DNA of 64,000 nucleotides from Candidatus Amulumruptor caecigallinarius (GCA_944321825.1 CALUMU010000003.1:232299-296298); one strand, 5' to 3'. Counted from the stretch's first letter, positions 18,701 through 26,850 are shown. Made by a program: numbers and translations. Notes: generated by a model from the letters alone, not told the origin.

Positions 18701-19575
18701 GCAGCGAACAGAATTACTGCAAGAACATCCATTTTGAGAACGGCGCCGAAGTGGTCGGGACGCATCATCTGACGATGGGCGGTAAGGTGTTTGTCGACAA
18801 GACATTGCAAGGCGGATGCTATTATCTGCTCTCCGCTCCGTTACAGGAAATGTACACCGGCGACATGTTTATATCCCCAAATGCCAACTGGGGGAAAGAC
18901 AAATATTTCACCGTTTTGTCTGCCGATAATTATAAAGAATGCCGTAACCAACCGATAGTGTACCAACACCTCTGGAACGGCATGGCGATAGAAAAGGATG
19001 AAAACCTTGACGGCACCGATGTAGGGACAGCGCAGTGGTCCACAGATTTTAACGCAGTCAATACGAAGTATGCCGTAGGCCAGGGCTTCCTGTTCAAAGC
19101 AGGCACGTCAAACGACAGGAACAGCTATACATTCCGTTTCCCGAAAGCCCACACACAATATTACTATTTCCGCTCTGATGGCACTTCCACAGGCAAGTCG
19201 GAGGCAATAGGAAGAAAAGAAGAGTATATAGGCCACTTTGCGATGACAACGCCCCAGACTATTACTCTCACCAACCGCGAAAGCGGAGAGACGTTTCTTA
19301 TGGGCAATCCGTTTATGGCGCACATCGATGTGGCAAAACTGACAGACGCGAATCCTCTGATTGATGAAATCCGTGTATGCCGCAACAGCTCATACGACAA
19401 AGACGCGACCATCGAAAGCCAGACGGTCTCGAGCAAAGACAACACCAATCTGCTGGTAGCTCCGATGGAAGCGTTCTTCGTGGTGGCTAAAGACGGTGCA
19501 ACATCGCTTCAAGTCACTCTGGACGAAAGCATGCTTACGCAGAAACATCAGGCAACGCAAAAATCAAGGAGATAA
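15796..19575 (+). CDS. Giant fimbrial adhesin / tip-type lipoprotein
   Basis: About 1259 residues from ATG 15796 (MNRAFIPAMF); an in-frame start at 15727 would place 23 odd residues before the signal peptide. Lipobox LSSC (Cys18), then SRAA with Arg35, the same processing-like site as the pilins. The body has at least three related beta modules with the pattern P/E-FD-x-[IV]-x-[LF] (about residues 202, 621, 791), then a calcium-binding thrombospondin-3-like run DSDGDGIPDCADTDDD (from about 818), and a C-terminal domain with MGNPFMAHIDVAKL common in large Bacteroidales surface proteins. Probably the adhesive tip or a pilus-borne adhesin. It ends 2 bases before the next gene. Ligand unknown. 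Confidence 0.82.
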   Translation: MNRAFIPAMFAAAILSSCTDDGLDYGPSPEHVQSRAAIEVTVPGGLIQQADGTWMSDNCRVPIVGPGRVINEINSSTVNVIGVSNGSLDNIVDTDITNSCNIPAAISAGVAYTPIVAVKDIYHVYAAGQKVGFVYKDTDVGGAKLLDLSLLKGLTLETYLKGQKQESAYTADETTTLKLDLLSFNVGDAVADRVLSFDASKPFDEVRLSFTGVSATVATNIALAVKYAFVGENPEIRATSEPQFSSFWTGGTPEISSHNIILADNMVDANLDNSAPFTSQFGVRSYARINLKRTIPVGTEIGFYYSTEKVLGIDLFGQAAPTLTSYDASNNDVEESTPPSSLLSLSLLGFSGQTLTNMVTTEECSQIEFKHPASLANFGGMKVYYAYIREGVDLDPANYFTFGDDVTYNYSYRLPTVTQGNVIYTVLSGPYGSSPSVQNGNILTGMSRDGAYRVQAFYTAPDGRQVSHTATIQHKSADTNAGCNKYITAASHGAYATEALGWGGCLLCLFNGSNNMNNVVDQDPGNYATTHQLASVLEWNPVVAFKMNTPVTASGKIRTGFVVQANTMLLDLSALSFFKIRLYDGTTLVNDDVTTDNASVHLSLIGSSNDKVRLSVETDKPFDRIELWRKGVADVLTSMRIYSIFYEDSSCDESSGMGGCMELMTNMKDDLQIDYNNTLIGAGLISVGNVFTNLDYLLDGNIETGALLNDGVSLGGSTIALKFRKQQAHQPVGLVFGGMGDLLSVNLSQVGELKVYNGDSRVASTADFDILGASLISHGGYTYIEVTPEQEFDRIEFTVGGLQLLNTSKICGVFIRPDSDGDGIPDCADTDDDSEEITIEDTTYHTCYGNALNIPVSGTPAISDISIWCYNQATNGHITCQASISGGQIMIPARSIPVGRYLLYIYSSDGNQLLAYDVDAIIHPQETTWKTDATSTAWNDWDNWTEGSPWSCTDVIIPANARQYPELAGSEQNYCKNIHFENGAEVVGTHHLTMGGKVFVDKTLQGGCYYLLSAPLQEMYTGDMFISPNANWGKDKYFTVLSADNYKECRNQPIVYQHLWNGMAIEKDENLDGTDVGTAQWSTDFNAVNTKYAVGQGFLFKAGTSNDRNSYTFRFPKAHTQYYYFRSDGTSTGKSEAIGRKEEYIGHFAMTTPQTITLTNRESGETFLMGNPFMAHIDVAKLTDANPLIDEIRVCRNSSYDKDATIESQTVSSKDNTNLLVAPMEAFFVVAKDGATSLQVTLDESMLTQKHQATQKSRR

Positions 19576-19577
19576 AT

Positions 19578-20885
19578 ATGAAGAACAATAGAACAGCACG
19601 ACACATAGCCTGCGGACTGGCAGCGATACTGATATGCGGATGCTCGGAAAATGAAACTTTATCTTTGGAAGCACCCACAGACCAATATGCCATTGCCATC
19701 GCCGTGACAAACAATTCGCTTGCGACATCGCGCACGGCGGTTGTCGATCCGGGTGAAAGCAACTATGGCAAGCAACACGCCACACGTGTACAGCTCTACA
19801 TCTATAAGCAGGAAAACGATGACTATACATGCGTGGCAAGCGAAAATATCAGTTGGAAACATCTTGACGGAGCAATGTCTGGACTGGACTCCCGCAAACA
19901 AGGGTACAGGACCAAGTTCCAGGATTACGAAGACGGCACACAATACCTGTTTCTTGCAGTAGGCTTCGACGACACATTTACCGGGACAACCGAAAACCCG
20001 ATATTCCAGAACACGAACTCCGTAGCGGCCTATGGCCAACCTGAAAACATCGCAACCGTGGGTAAAAAACTGTCAGAAGAATATTTCAGGCTACAGGACG
20101 GTGCGGACGTAAGCCTGATAGCTCAATCGGAACTGTTTGCAGGAAGCGAGACATTCACAAGGCAGCAGCTTAAAGACGGTACAGCCTTGTCACGCCCGAT
20201 TATCCTGTACCGCCGTGTAGCCGGCGTAATGGGATATTTCAAGCAGCTGCCTGCCGAAATCGACGGGAGAAAGGTCGCTCATGTGAAGCTCAGGCTTTAT
20301 ACGCCGCAGAACAAGGACATATACTTTCTACCCCATCTGCCTGCCGGATATGACAACCCGGATATGGTTCCCGACAGTAAATACACTGACTACATCACAT
20401 CAGGCAGCAGCAATGATGCAGAACGTGTGATTGCCGATTATGAAGTCAACCCTGACGATGGCGGGGCATTCTCGCTCTCGGCCTACCTGCTGCCCATTGC
20501 TGCCAGCAGTGATTCGGGGCAAAGCACCTTAGAATTGGTAATGACAGACTCCGACGGCTATGAACTTGCACGGCGGAGGATATTCTATCTGCCCGATAGC
20601 CAAAGCTCCACACGCAGCGGCACAGGCATAATCGACACGCCGCAAGATGCTGACGACAGCCAAGCCATGCACTACCCCATACGTGCCAACCATTTTTACC
20701 GGATGGGGAAGCACAATGAACCGGTAGACCTTAGCGGGCAGGTAAGCGATATCTACATCGAAATAGACACCGTGTGGGATGAATACTACGGCGGCTCGAT
20801 GAATAACGGCGATGTCCCTCCCGGCATCGGAATCGACACGGAATGGGGTGAGCAAAATGGCGGAGCCCTCAACGGCAGCAACTGA
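19578..20885 (+). CDS. Fimbrillin-like accessory pilus subunit
   Basis: A 435-residue lipoprotein (lipobox LICGC, Cys22). Strand YAIAIAVTNN is followed by TSR-TAV (Arg52), the predicted processing site. The centre matches the fimbrillin core of the 14185 gene: YRRVAGVMGYFKQLPAEIDG here against RREVAGILGYFKNIPEKVG there. The end carries PVDLSGQ and two successive copies of an I-x-IDT-x-W-x-E-x-x-GG-x-x-N tail, where the major pilin has only one C-terminal strand. Starts 2 bases after the adhesin stop, so translation is probably coupled. Likely a minor or adaptor pilin joining the adhesin to the shaft; that role is inference. Confidence 0.8.
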   Translation: MKNNRTARHIACGLAAILICGCSENETLSLEAPTDQYAIAIAVTNNSLATSRTAVVDPGESNYGKQHATRVQLYIYKQENDDYTCVASENISWKHLDGAMSGLDSRKQGYRTKFQDYEDGTQYLFLAVGFDDTFTGTTENPIFQNTNSVAAYGQPENIATVGKKLSEEYFRLQDGADVSLIAQSELFAGSETFTRQQLKDGTALSRPIILYRRVAGVMGYFKQLPAEIDGRKVAHVKLRLYTPQNKDIYFLPHLPAGYDNPDMVPDSKYTDYITSGSSNDAERVIADYEVNPDDGGAFSLSAYLLPIAASSDSGQSTLELVMTDSDGYELARRRIFYLPDSQSSTRSGTGIIDTPQDADDSQAMHYPIRANHFYRMGKHNEPVDLSGQVSDIYIEIDTVWDEYYGGSMNNGDVPPGIGIDTEWGEQNGGALNGSN

Positions 20886-20923
20886 CAAATTCCTTACAAA
20901 CGCATACAAAAAACCACGACTAT

Positions 20924-21862
20924 ATGAGCAGATATTTTTTACTTACGGGCATGGCGATAGCATTGGCAGGGGTCCTGTCATCGTCGTGTTCATCGGAATC
21001 CGACCCGCTTTCGGAATCCGAAAAGGCCTCAGCCTCGTTTTATGTAGGGCTTGACGTGCAAACCCGCGCAGCCCAAAGCCTCAATCTCGCCAACTATGAT
21101 GCAAAAATGTATCTTTACGAAGGGCATGACAACGGCAACGGCTCGGTTGGTTATACACAGATACGCGAAATAACGCTGACAGACAACCAGTTTACGGTTG
21201 AAAATCTCAATACAAAAAGCGATTACAAGGCCGTATTCCTCGCAATTCCCAAAGGACAGCAACCGGAGTTACCGCAGTTATATGGTGAAGATGTCGTCCC
21301 GTCATATGAAACCGCGACTGCCAGATATATCAACGGAAACGAGAATGAGACAGATAAACATATCTTCAGAAGCATCCTAAGTTTCAGGCCGTCAGTAAGC
21401 ACAGGCACGCAATCAACCATACTTACAAGGCAGAATGGGGCACTGGAAATCCGCATCATGGGCATATCCGGAATGACTTCAGTTACACTCCATGTCGGAG
21501 GGCATACGGCCATGCTCCTCAACGATGGGACCGGCGGACAGGTGATTACAAGCGGCGAAAAGGTAGTTTTATCAAAGACCGTGACCGAAGGGCTTGGAGC
21601 ATCAGAGGTCCGGGTCAGGATAAATCTTCTTCCGACTGAAGACATAACAGATGCAGCCGGAACGGATAACTATCTCGAAATAACCACAGCTGACGGGACT
21701 ACGAAGTATCCGATAAAATCAGACCATACTATGATACCTATCTACCCAAATCAGGTGACATGGTTGACACTCGGCAACGGGAGCGGGAACTTTGCCGTCA
21801 GCTTTAGCGGCAGCATCAATGTCGAAGACGACGAATGGGACGGATGGATTGAAAACTTTTAA
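20924..21862 (+). CDS. FimB/Mfa2-type minor pilus subunit, lipoprotein
   Basis: A 312-residue lipoprotein (hydrophobic signal to SSSC, Cys22). Strand SASFYVGLDV is followed by QTR-AAQ (Arg48), again the putative Arg processing site. The pattern AKMYLYEGHDNGNGSVGYTQIREITL, FTVENLNTKSDYKAVFLAIPKG and TSVTLHVGGH fits a fimbrillin/FimB-like double beta-sandwich. It ends INVEDDEWDGWIENF, a Trp-containing tail comparable with those of other subunits. 38 bases separate it from the previous gene and 18 from the next. Confidence 0.72.
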   Translation: MSRYFLLTGMAIALAGVLSSSCSSESDPLSESEKASASFYVGLDVQTRAAQSLNLANYDAKMYLYEGHDNGNGSVGYTQIREITLTDNQFTVENLNTKSDYKAVFLAIPKGQQPELPQLYGEDVVPSYETATARYINGNENETDKHIFRSILSFRPSVSTGTQSTILTRQNGALEIRIMGISGMTSVTLHVGGHTAMLLNDGTGGQVITSGEKVVLSKTVTEGLGASEVRVRINLLPTEDITDAAGTDNYLEITTADGTTKYPIKSDHTMIPIYPNQVTWLTLGNGSGNFAVSFSGSINVEDDEWDGWIENF

Positions 21863-21880
21863 TCAACAGGAGGAAATTAT

Positions 21881-23479
21881 ATGAAAGCGCTTTATAATAT
21901 AGGGTTATTGCTGTGTGCTGCTGTTGCGCTCACGGCATGTGACAACGACATGGACCCGTTGCTGGATAAACCCACCAGCGGCAATGCTGCAGAGGAAAGC
22001 GTAGCGGAAGGCTATTTCCGTGCTACGTTCTTTCCTCGACCAGAGGGCTCGTCATCCGACACCCGTGCGGCGGTAAATGGTAATTCAGAGCAGATACAGT
22101 CGCTGTTGTGCCTGATATACCAAAAGCAGGCAGACGGGTCATATAGGTACTATACTGAAAAAAACGTACTGGAGTATGACGGTACGGCCGGAAATATCAC
22201 CCCCCAGACATACGAATGGCCTCTGAAACAAGAAGTAAATTTTGAGCTTCCCAACGGAGACTACAAGGCGGTATTTATAGGCAATGCCGACAAAAATCTT
22301 TTTATAGACCAGAATGACAATGAAATTCTGACCGCATACAACGGCGACTATACATCAGCCCGCATCAATATGCCTGAAATGGGGCCAAAAGGGTTTAATC
22401 AATACAACATGTTCTATCTGTGTACTGTCGATTTCAGTCCTGCCAACCCATCTCCGTCCGTATTGATGCAACGACTGGTATCCGACAACGTCTACGGACG
22501 TGACATGATTGACGACAACAAAGCCGTAAGCATGCTTGTAGACAACATAGTCAAACAGATTCGGGATAACAACCTTACTACGGATATAGTCAAAGGTCTA
22601 TTGAGGTCGTCACTACTCGAGGCACTAAGCAATGCTACCGGACTGGATGTCATTGCCGGAAGCCTCACGACAGTCGTCGACCGTCTGGTAAACATGATAT
22701 TAGGCGATGTCGTAGAAGCTCTGAACGAAATGCTGCTTCAAGAAGTGACCAAACGCCTTGAAGCGGCTCTGAAAGGAGAAGGCGGGCCAGATAAAAGCCT
22801 TCTGGGACTGAATTACATCCTAAATCCGTGGACCACAGTCAATGCTGTCGATATTACATATTCATCGTTACCCAAAAGCATAGACTTTAACCGGATGTGC
22901 CGCTCGTATTATGCCGAAACAACGTGGAAGAATATTCCAGTGTCGAAGAGTGACAACCTGGGCACACTGCATGTGCTGAGCCTATGCGGTGAAGGCCATG
23001 TCGCGAAAATAGATGTGAACCGTGACAACGAGCAATATAAATTATTGCTCGCCACATTATTGGAACAATTAGACGAACAGGTCCTTAACGGTCTGCTTGT
23101 GGATATACACACCCCTTTACGCTATCAGATGCAATCCAATTTGCAGTATAGCACCACTTTCGAGCTTCTGAATCTGACACTGAGTGATTTCAGCGAAGAT
23201 CAGACCGGCGAACCGTTGGAACTGAATATTCAACTGAACGACATCGTAAACCTTGAAGAAGTGGTCAAGCAGCTGCTGGGCGACAATATCCTCTCAGGTA
23301 TCGTGGGAGGTCTGACCAATCAATTGCTGCAGCCGCTGCTCAATGCGCTGAATACCGTGGTGATAAAACCGCTGAACATCCGTCTGCCGGGTCTAAACCT
23401 CAACAACATCGAGCTTCAAGGTACTTGGGATGCCACCCACGTCTCAGATGGGACAATCGCCCCATCAGTCACTCAATGA
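21881..23479 (+). CDS. Last pilus-locus subunit with helical insertion
   Basis: A 532-residue lipoprotein (lipobox LTAC, Cys20). GYFRATFFPRP is followed by SDTR-AAV (Arg62), the same putative processing motif. The first 190 residues resemble fimbrillin N-terminal domains (IQSLLCLIYQKQADGSYRYY, FELPNGDYKAVFIGNADK). The middle (about 205-300) is unusual: a run of amphipathic helices (VDNIVKQIRDNNLTTDIVKG, VVEALNEMLLQEVTKRLEAA) quite unlike a beta-sandwich pilin. The rest returns to beta structure and ends with the NIELQGTW strand. It may be a tip or terminal subunit; no named family is recognised. Followed by a very strong terminator-like hairpin. Confidence 0.72.
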   Translation: MKALYNIGLLLCAAVALTACDNDMDPLLDKPTSGNAAEESVAEGYFRATFFPRPEGSSSDTRAAVNGNSEQIQSLLCLIYQKQADGSYRYYTEKNVLEYDGTAGNITPQTYEWPLKQEVNFELPNGDYKAVFIGNADKNLFIDQNDNEILTAYNGDYTSARINMPEMGPKGFNQYNMFYLCTVDFSPANPSPSVLMQRLVSDNVYGRDMIDDNKAVSMLVDNIVKQIRDNNLTTDIVKGLLRSSLLEALSNATGLDVIAGSLTTVVDRLVNMILGDVVEALNEMLLQEVTKRLEAALKGEGGPDKSLLGLNYILNPWTTVNAVDITYSSLPKSIDFNRMCRSYYAETTWKNIPVSKSDNLGTLHVLSLCGEGHVAKIDVNRDNEQYKLLLATLLEQLDEQVLNGLLVDIHTPLRYQMQSNLQYSTTFELLNLTLSDFSEDQTGEPLELNIQLNDIVNLEEVVKQLLGDNILSGIVGGLTNQLLQPLLNALNTVVIKPLNIRLPGLNLNNIELQGTWDATHVSDGTIAPSVTQ

Positions 23480-23503
23480 TAAGGATCCCCCTTCATTACA
23501 AAT

Positions 23504-23545
23504 ATGGCATACGCCTGCTGGCATATACCAGCAGGCGTATGCCAT
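23504..23545. terminator. 18-bp perfect hairpin between convergent genes
   Basis: ATGGCATACGCCTGCTGG (23504-23521) pairs perfectly with CCAGCAGGCGTATGCCAT (23528-23545) around a 6-base loop. It lies 24 bases after the last pilus gene and 46 bases past the end of the converging BT_3928-family gene, so it can end both transcripts. U runs are short on both sides. Confidence 0.7.
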
Positions 23546-23591
23546 TTATACATCTCAACAAGACACGTGTAGCAATACTGGAGCCAGGGCA

Positions 23592-24953
23592 TCATTTTTT
23601 TTCGTGATGCGCCATGGTTTTCAACTTTTTGCCTACGCGTGCACGCCAAATCCAGAATAATGCCAATACGCCGTTATTGGCCAGCACGACCACGAGCATG
23701 ACCAAGGCGTAGGTACCTGTCCAGTCATGCAGGAAAGAGTCATCGTCGGGATCGTACAGTATCTCATCGCAGTCGGCACAACTGTCAAGCCGTATGTCTG
23801 TCACGTCATCGTCGCCGATGATAAGGTCTTCGACCAGCGACGGCAATGTGCGTTTCCACACAATGCGGCCATCTCGGAGCATGACAGCAGCGATGTCTCC
23901 CCTCGCCAGTTCCTTAATCTGGATGCCGTCGGCAGTGTATAGCGGATATTCTGACATCGAAAGGTCTTTCCATAAAGCCAGGTCTCGTTCGTTGCCGCCG
24001 ATGACTCCTATCATGCTGACACTGTCAGACGGCAGCTGCCTATAGAGCTGGTTGATATAGTATGTATACGAAATGTCGAGGTCTTTCATCGCCGGGACAA
24101 GCACCATAAGCTGGTAGCCTTCTGTGCTTACAGCATCCGATGTGACATCTTCGCCGTCTATGTCACGTATGACAAATGTGTCAGCCGATGTGTCCTCATA
24201 ATGTCCGTCAAGCAGTCTGCGCTCCACGAAAGTCCATGTAGAGTCAGGGAGGTTATCGATGGAGAACTGCTGCGTCACACCGTCTTTTTCATAAACGAAG
24301 CCATACATGTCGGCCTCGTCCACATCCGCGTCGCTGCCGGAGTCGTCAGGCAGCAAGGAAGCACCCACAGGGTATGACCGGAAATCAACTACAGGCTGGT
24401 CATAGTAACCTGCGTATGAAATGCCGAATATGTATACCATCGATACTACCAACGGCACCCATTGCAGATACGGGCTTATCACAGCACGCTGCCGCCTGTT
24501 ATAAGGAAGCAGCACCAGCAATGCCGCAGTAATGGCTATATTTTTGACAAAAGTGGCTCCGTTGCCGAGGATAACCCAGTCGCCGAAACAGCCACAGTCA
24601 GACACCGGGTTTGCTATCCATATGTAAAGGGTCAGCGGCAGCATAAAAGCCATCATCGCCAGCAAAACCACAACGACACTGCGCCTGTAACAGCCCATAA
24701 AAAGCATCATGCCGCACAGGAACTCCAATGCCGAGAGGCCGACTGCCGCAGATACGAGCATAGCACGGGAAAATTCCCATCCCCACACGGCCAAGTACTC
24801 CCCTATTTTATATACGCTGCCCCATGGGTCAACCGCTTTTGCAAACCCTGAAGCGACAAAGACAGCACCGATTACAAGCCGTAAAACTATTACGGTCCAC
24901 CTAACAGTGCGGGGATGACGATTCGCCAAGCTTGATAATCGCGAAAACGGCAT
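23592..24953 (-). CDS. BT_3928-family DoxX/MauE-like membrane protein
   Basis: About 453 residues from M4 (24953). The N-terminal part is a four-helix DoxX/MauE-type membrane domain: LRLVIGAVFVASGFAKAVDPWGS, LSALEFLCGMMLFMGC, and the paired-Cys NPVSDCGCFGDWVILG typical of MauE relatives. After further helices a soluble region with thioredoxin-like flavour follows, then a final membrane segment near the C terminus. The layout is that of Bacteroidales BT_3928-family proteins. Redox or thiol chemistry at the membrane is plausible but unproven. It overlaps the end of the DUF1599 gene by about 53 bases (or starts later at a non-ATG codon). It formerly probably preceded tpiA. Confidence 0.82.
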   Translation of the reverse strand: MPFSRLSSLANRHPRTVRWTVIVLRLVIGAVFVASGFAKAVDPWGSVYKIGEYLAVWGWEFSRAMLVSAAVGLSALEFLCGMMLFMGCYRRSVVVVLLAMMAFMLPLTLYIWIANPVSDCGCFGDWVILGNGATFVKNIAITAALLVLLPYNRRQRAVISPYLQWVPLVVSMVYIFGISYAGYYDQPVVDFRSYPVGASLLPDDSGSDADVDEADMYGFVYEKDGVTQQFSIDNLPDSTWTFVERRLLDGHYEDTSADTFVIRDIDGEDVTSDAVSTEGYQLMVLVPAMKDLDISYTYYINQLYRQLPSDSVSMIGVIGGNERDLALWKDLSMSEYPLYTADGIQIKELARGDIAAVMLRDGRIVWKRTLPSLVEDLIIGDDDVTDIRLDSCADCDEILYDPDDDSFLHDWTGTYALVMLVVVLANNGVLALFWIWRARVGKKLKTMAHHEKK

Positions 24954-25476
24954 AATTGACAATATCCTGATAATTCGACTCTATCCCCTCGGAAATTACG
25001 GTATGACCTCCATTGGCCTCTATCTCTTTGATGCGCTGCAATTTTGTCAGTATGATGTCTGTAAAGCTGCACACACGCATGTCGCGCCACGCTTCGTCAT
25101 AATCGTGGTTCTTGGCGGCCAGAAGCGCTCTTGTGCCGGCTACATGACGGTCATAAAGCTCGGTGGCATATTCAGGCGAAATGTCGGCCTTGAGTGCCGG
25201 ACCGAGCTGCATCTGTATCATCGCCATTATGCCGTAGTTGACGATGGCGACAAATTCGGGCATTATACCCTCATCGACCATAGCACCTCCTTTGGTTTCG
25301 AGAGTGCGTATGCGCTTGGCCTTGATGAAGAGCTGATCGGTAAGCGACATCGGGCGCATCACACGCCATGAAGCCCCATAGTCCTGCAACTTGCGGACAT
25401 ATATGTCACGGCACATAGCAAACGTCTCGTCAAACTGCCTGACACTGTCGGCCTTGGGGTAAGTATTATCATCCAT
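24901..25476 (-). CDS. DUF1599 protein
   Basis: A 191-residue protein with two copies of a helical motif: YVRKLQDYGASWRVMRPMSL, TDQLFIKAKRIRTLE and KGGAMVDEGI in the first half, and AAKNHDYDEAWRDMRVCSFT, DIILTKLQRIKEIE and NGGHTVISEGI in the second. This internal duplication is the hallmark of the DUF1599 family in Bacteroidetes. Related domains occur in nucleotide-modification contexts, but the function here is unknown. It is just upstream of the BT_3928-family gene, with which it overlaps. Confidence 0.88.
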   Translation of the reverse strand: MDDNTYPKADSVRQFDETFAMCRDIYVRKLQDYGASWRVMRPMSLTDQLFIKAKRIRTLETKGGAMVDEGIMPEFVAIVNYGIMAMIQMQLGPALKADISPEYATELYDRHVAGTRALLAAKNHDYDEAWRDMRVCSFTDIILTKLQRIKEIEANGGHTVISEGIESNYQDIVNYAVFAIIKLGESSSPHC

Positions 25477-25588
25477 AAGCTGAGAGATTATTATAGGTAT
25501 TCAACAAACCAGGGACGCTACACTGTCTGCGCGTCCCTGGTCTGTGAGGTTATGGTGTTTGAAGCCTGATTGCACGAATCATCATGTA

Positions 25589-26797
25589 TCAGAGCATCGA
25601 ATTGACACGCTCGAAGTTGGCATTGTCGCCAAGCACGTAATATATGTTCTTAAGGTACTGGAGGGCGTTGGGGTTTTCATTGAGCTGGTAAGCCTTCTCG
25701 AAATTCTCAGCGGCCTCTTTGCGGAGGGGGTTAATCTGCTCGCTCTCAATCTTCTTGTATTCAGCCTCTGTGATTTTTGACCCAGCACTTTCGCTGATTG
25801 CGTCACTCTGTTCGGCCAGCACACGTCCGATATTATAGAATGCGTCGCCGTTTTTGGGGTCATACTGTGCGGCTTTACGATAACATTCGAGAGCCTTGTC
25901 CTTGTTGCCCTGCTCCTCATAAAGGGAACCCATGGCGATGTTATATACCGGATTCTGGGGTTCTTCAGCAAGAGCCTTGGTGAGAAGAGACATGGCTTCG
26001 TCATACTGCTTTTTGCGGAGTTTCCCTTCGATAGTGAGCTGGAAGAAGATTGGGTCAGACGTGCCTAAAGCTGCGTAACCTTTCTGGGCGTAATCATATA
26101 GCTTGTCCATGTCCTGGTTCATTTTAGCCACATACATGGCTTGATGGAACATGCCTTTGTCCTTGCTGCCGAGAGCGATCGCCTTGTCAAACGACTTCAT
26201 CGAAGCAGCCCAGTCCTCCATCTGCGAAGCCACATAGCCCATAAGGTAAGCGTTTTCGGCGAGAATCGAATCGGGCGACACTGTCACATCTTTGGCAAAA
26301 CGGGCATCTTCGGGTACTGCGAAATAAATTTCCCAAGCCTTATAAGCTTCAGCCCATTTCTTGGAATTATAGAGATAGCGGGCAGCATAATCATAATCAT
26401 TATAGTGGCTTGCCACCATCTTAATAAGGTCTTTGGAATGCTTTGTCTTGATTTTGCCTTTCTTATCAGCAACCGAATCAAGCGGAAGAGCCTTCAAGGC
26501 ATACTCATAGCCAGATAGGATAGAATTGCCCATGTTGGGGACATCCACATCCTGTCCGGCGCGCAGGAGGGTAAAGAGATAATCGAAATTTTCATAACCG
26601 GCCTTGGCAGGCACGAAATAAGTGAACGCCTGGTCTTTGCTCTCTGCATTGCTGAATGCTGGTTCGAGAGTTTTGATCCACTCGGCGTAGTTGCTGCCGG
26701 CTTTAAAACTCTTCTGAGCGTCTTTTACCAGACTGTTCTGAGCAGATGCGGCCATACCGGCACAGAGGCATAATGCCACAAAACTTGCCTTTTTCAT
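25589..26797 (-). CDS. TPR-repeat exported protein
   Basis: A 402-residue protein with a signal peptide (MKKASFVALCLCAGMAASAQ). It contains several tetratricopeptide repeats; the clearest are EDWAASMKSFDKAIALGSKD, NPVYNIAMGSLYEEQGNKDKALE and NGDAFYNIGRVLAEQ. A family of similar periplasmic TPR proteins lies near gyrA in Bacteroidales. Likely a periplasmic scaffold. The gene is 53 bases downstream of gyrA on the same strand and may be co-transcribed with it. Confidence 0.85.
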   Translation of the reverse strand: MKKASFVALCLCAGMAASAQNSLVKDAQKSFKAGSNYAEWIKTLEPAFSNAESKDQAFTYFVPAKAGYENFDYLFTLLRAGQDVDVPNMGNSILSGYEYALKALPLDSVADKKGKIKTKHSKDLIKMVASHYNDYDYAARYLYNSKKWAEAYKAWEIYFAVPEDARFAKDVTVSPDSILAENAYLMGYVASQMEDWAASMKSFDKAIALGSKDKGMFHQAMYVAKMNQDMDKLYDYAQKGYAALGTSDPIFFQLTIEGKLRKKQYDEAMSLLTKALAEEPQNPVYNIAMGSLYEEQGNKDKALECYRKAAQYDPKNGDAFYNIGRVLAEQSDAISESAGSKITEAEYKKIESEQINPLRKEAAENFEKAYQLNENPNALQYLKNIYYVLGDNANFERVNSML

Positions 26798-26850
26798 AAA
26801 TCAATGATGTGTTAGGTTATGTGTGTATGGGGGAATTAGTATTTTGATGA

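Noticed and set aside
9171..23591. Pilus island as an integrated transposon or conjugative element
   Set aside because: The recombinase is better explained by the inverted repeat at its 3' end; no mobilisation genes, terminal repeats or target duplications were seen.
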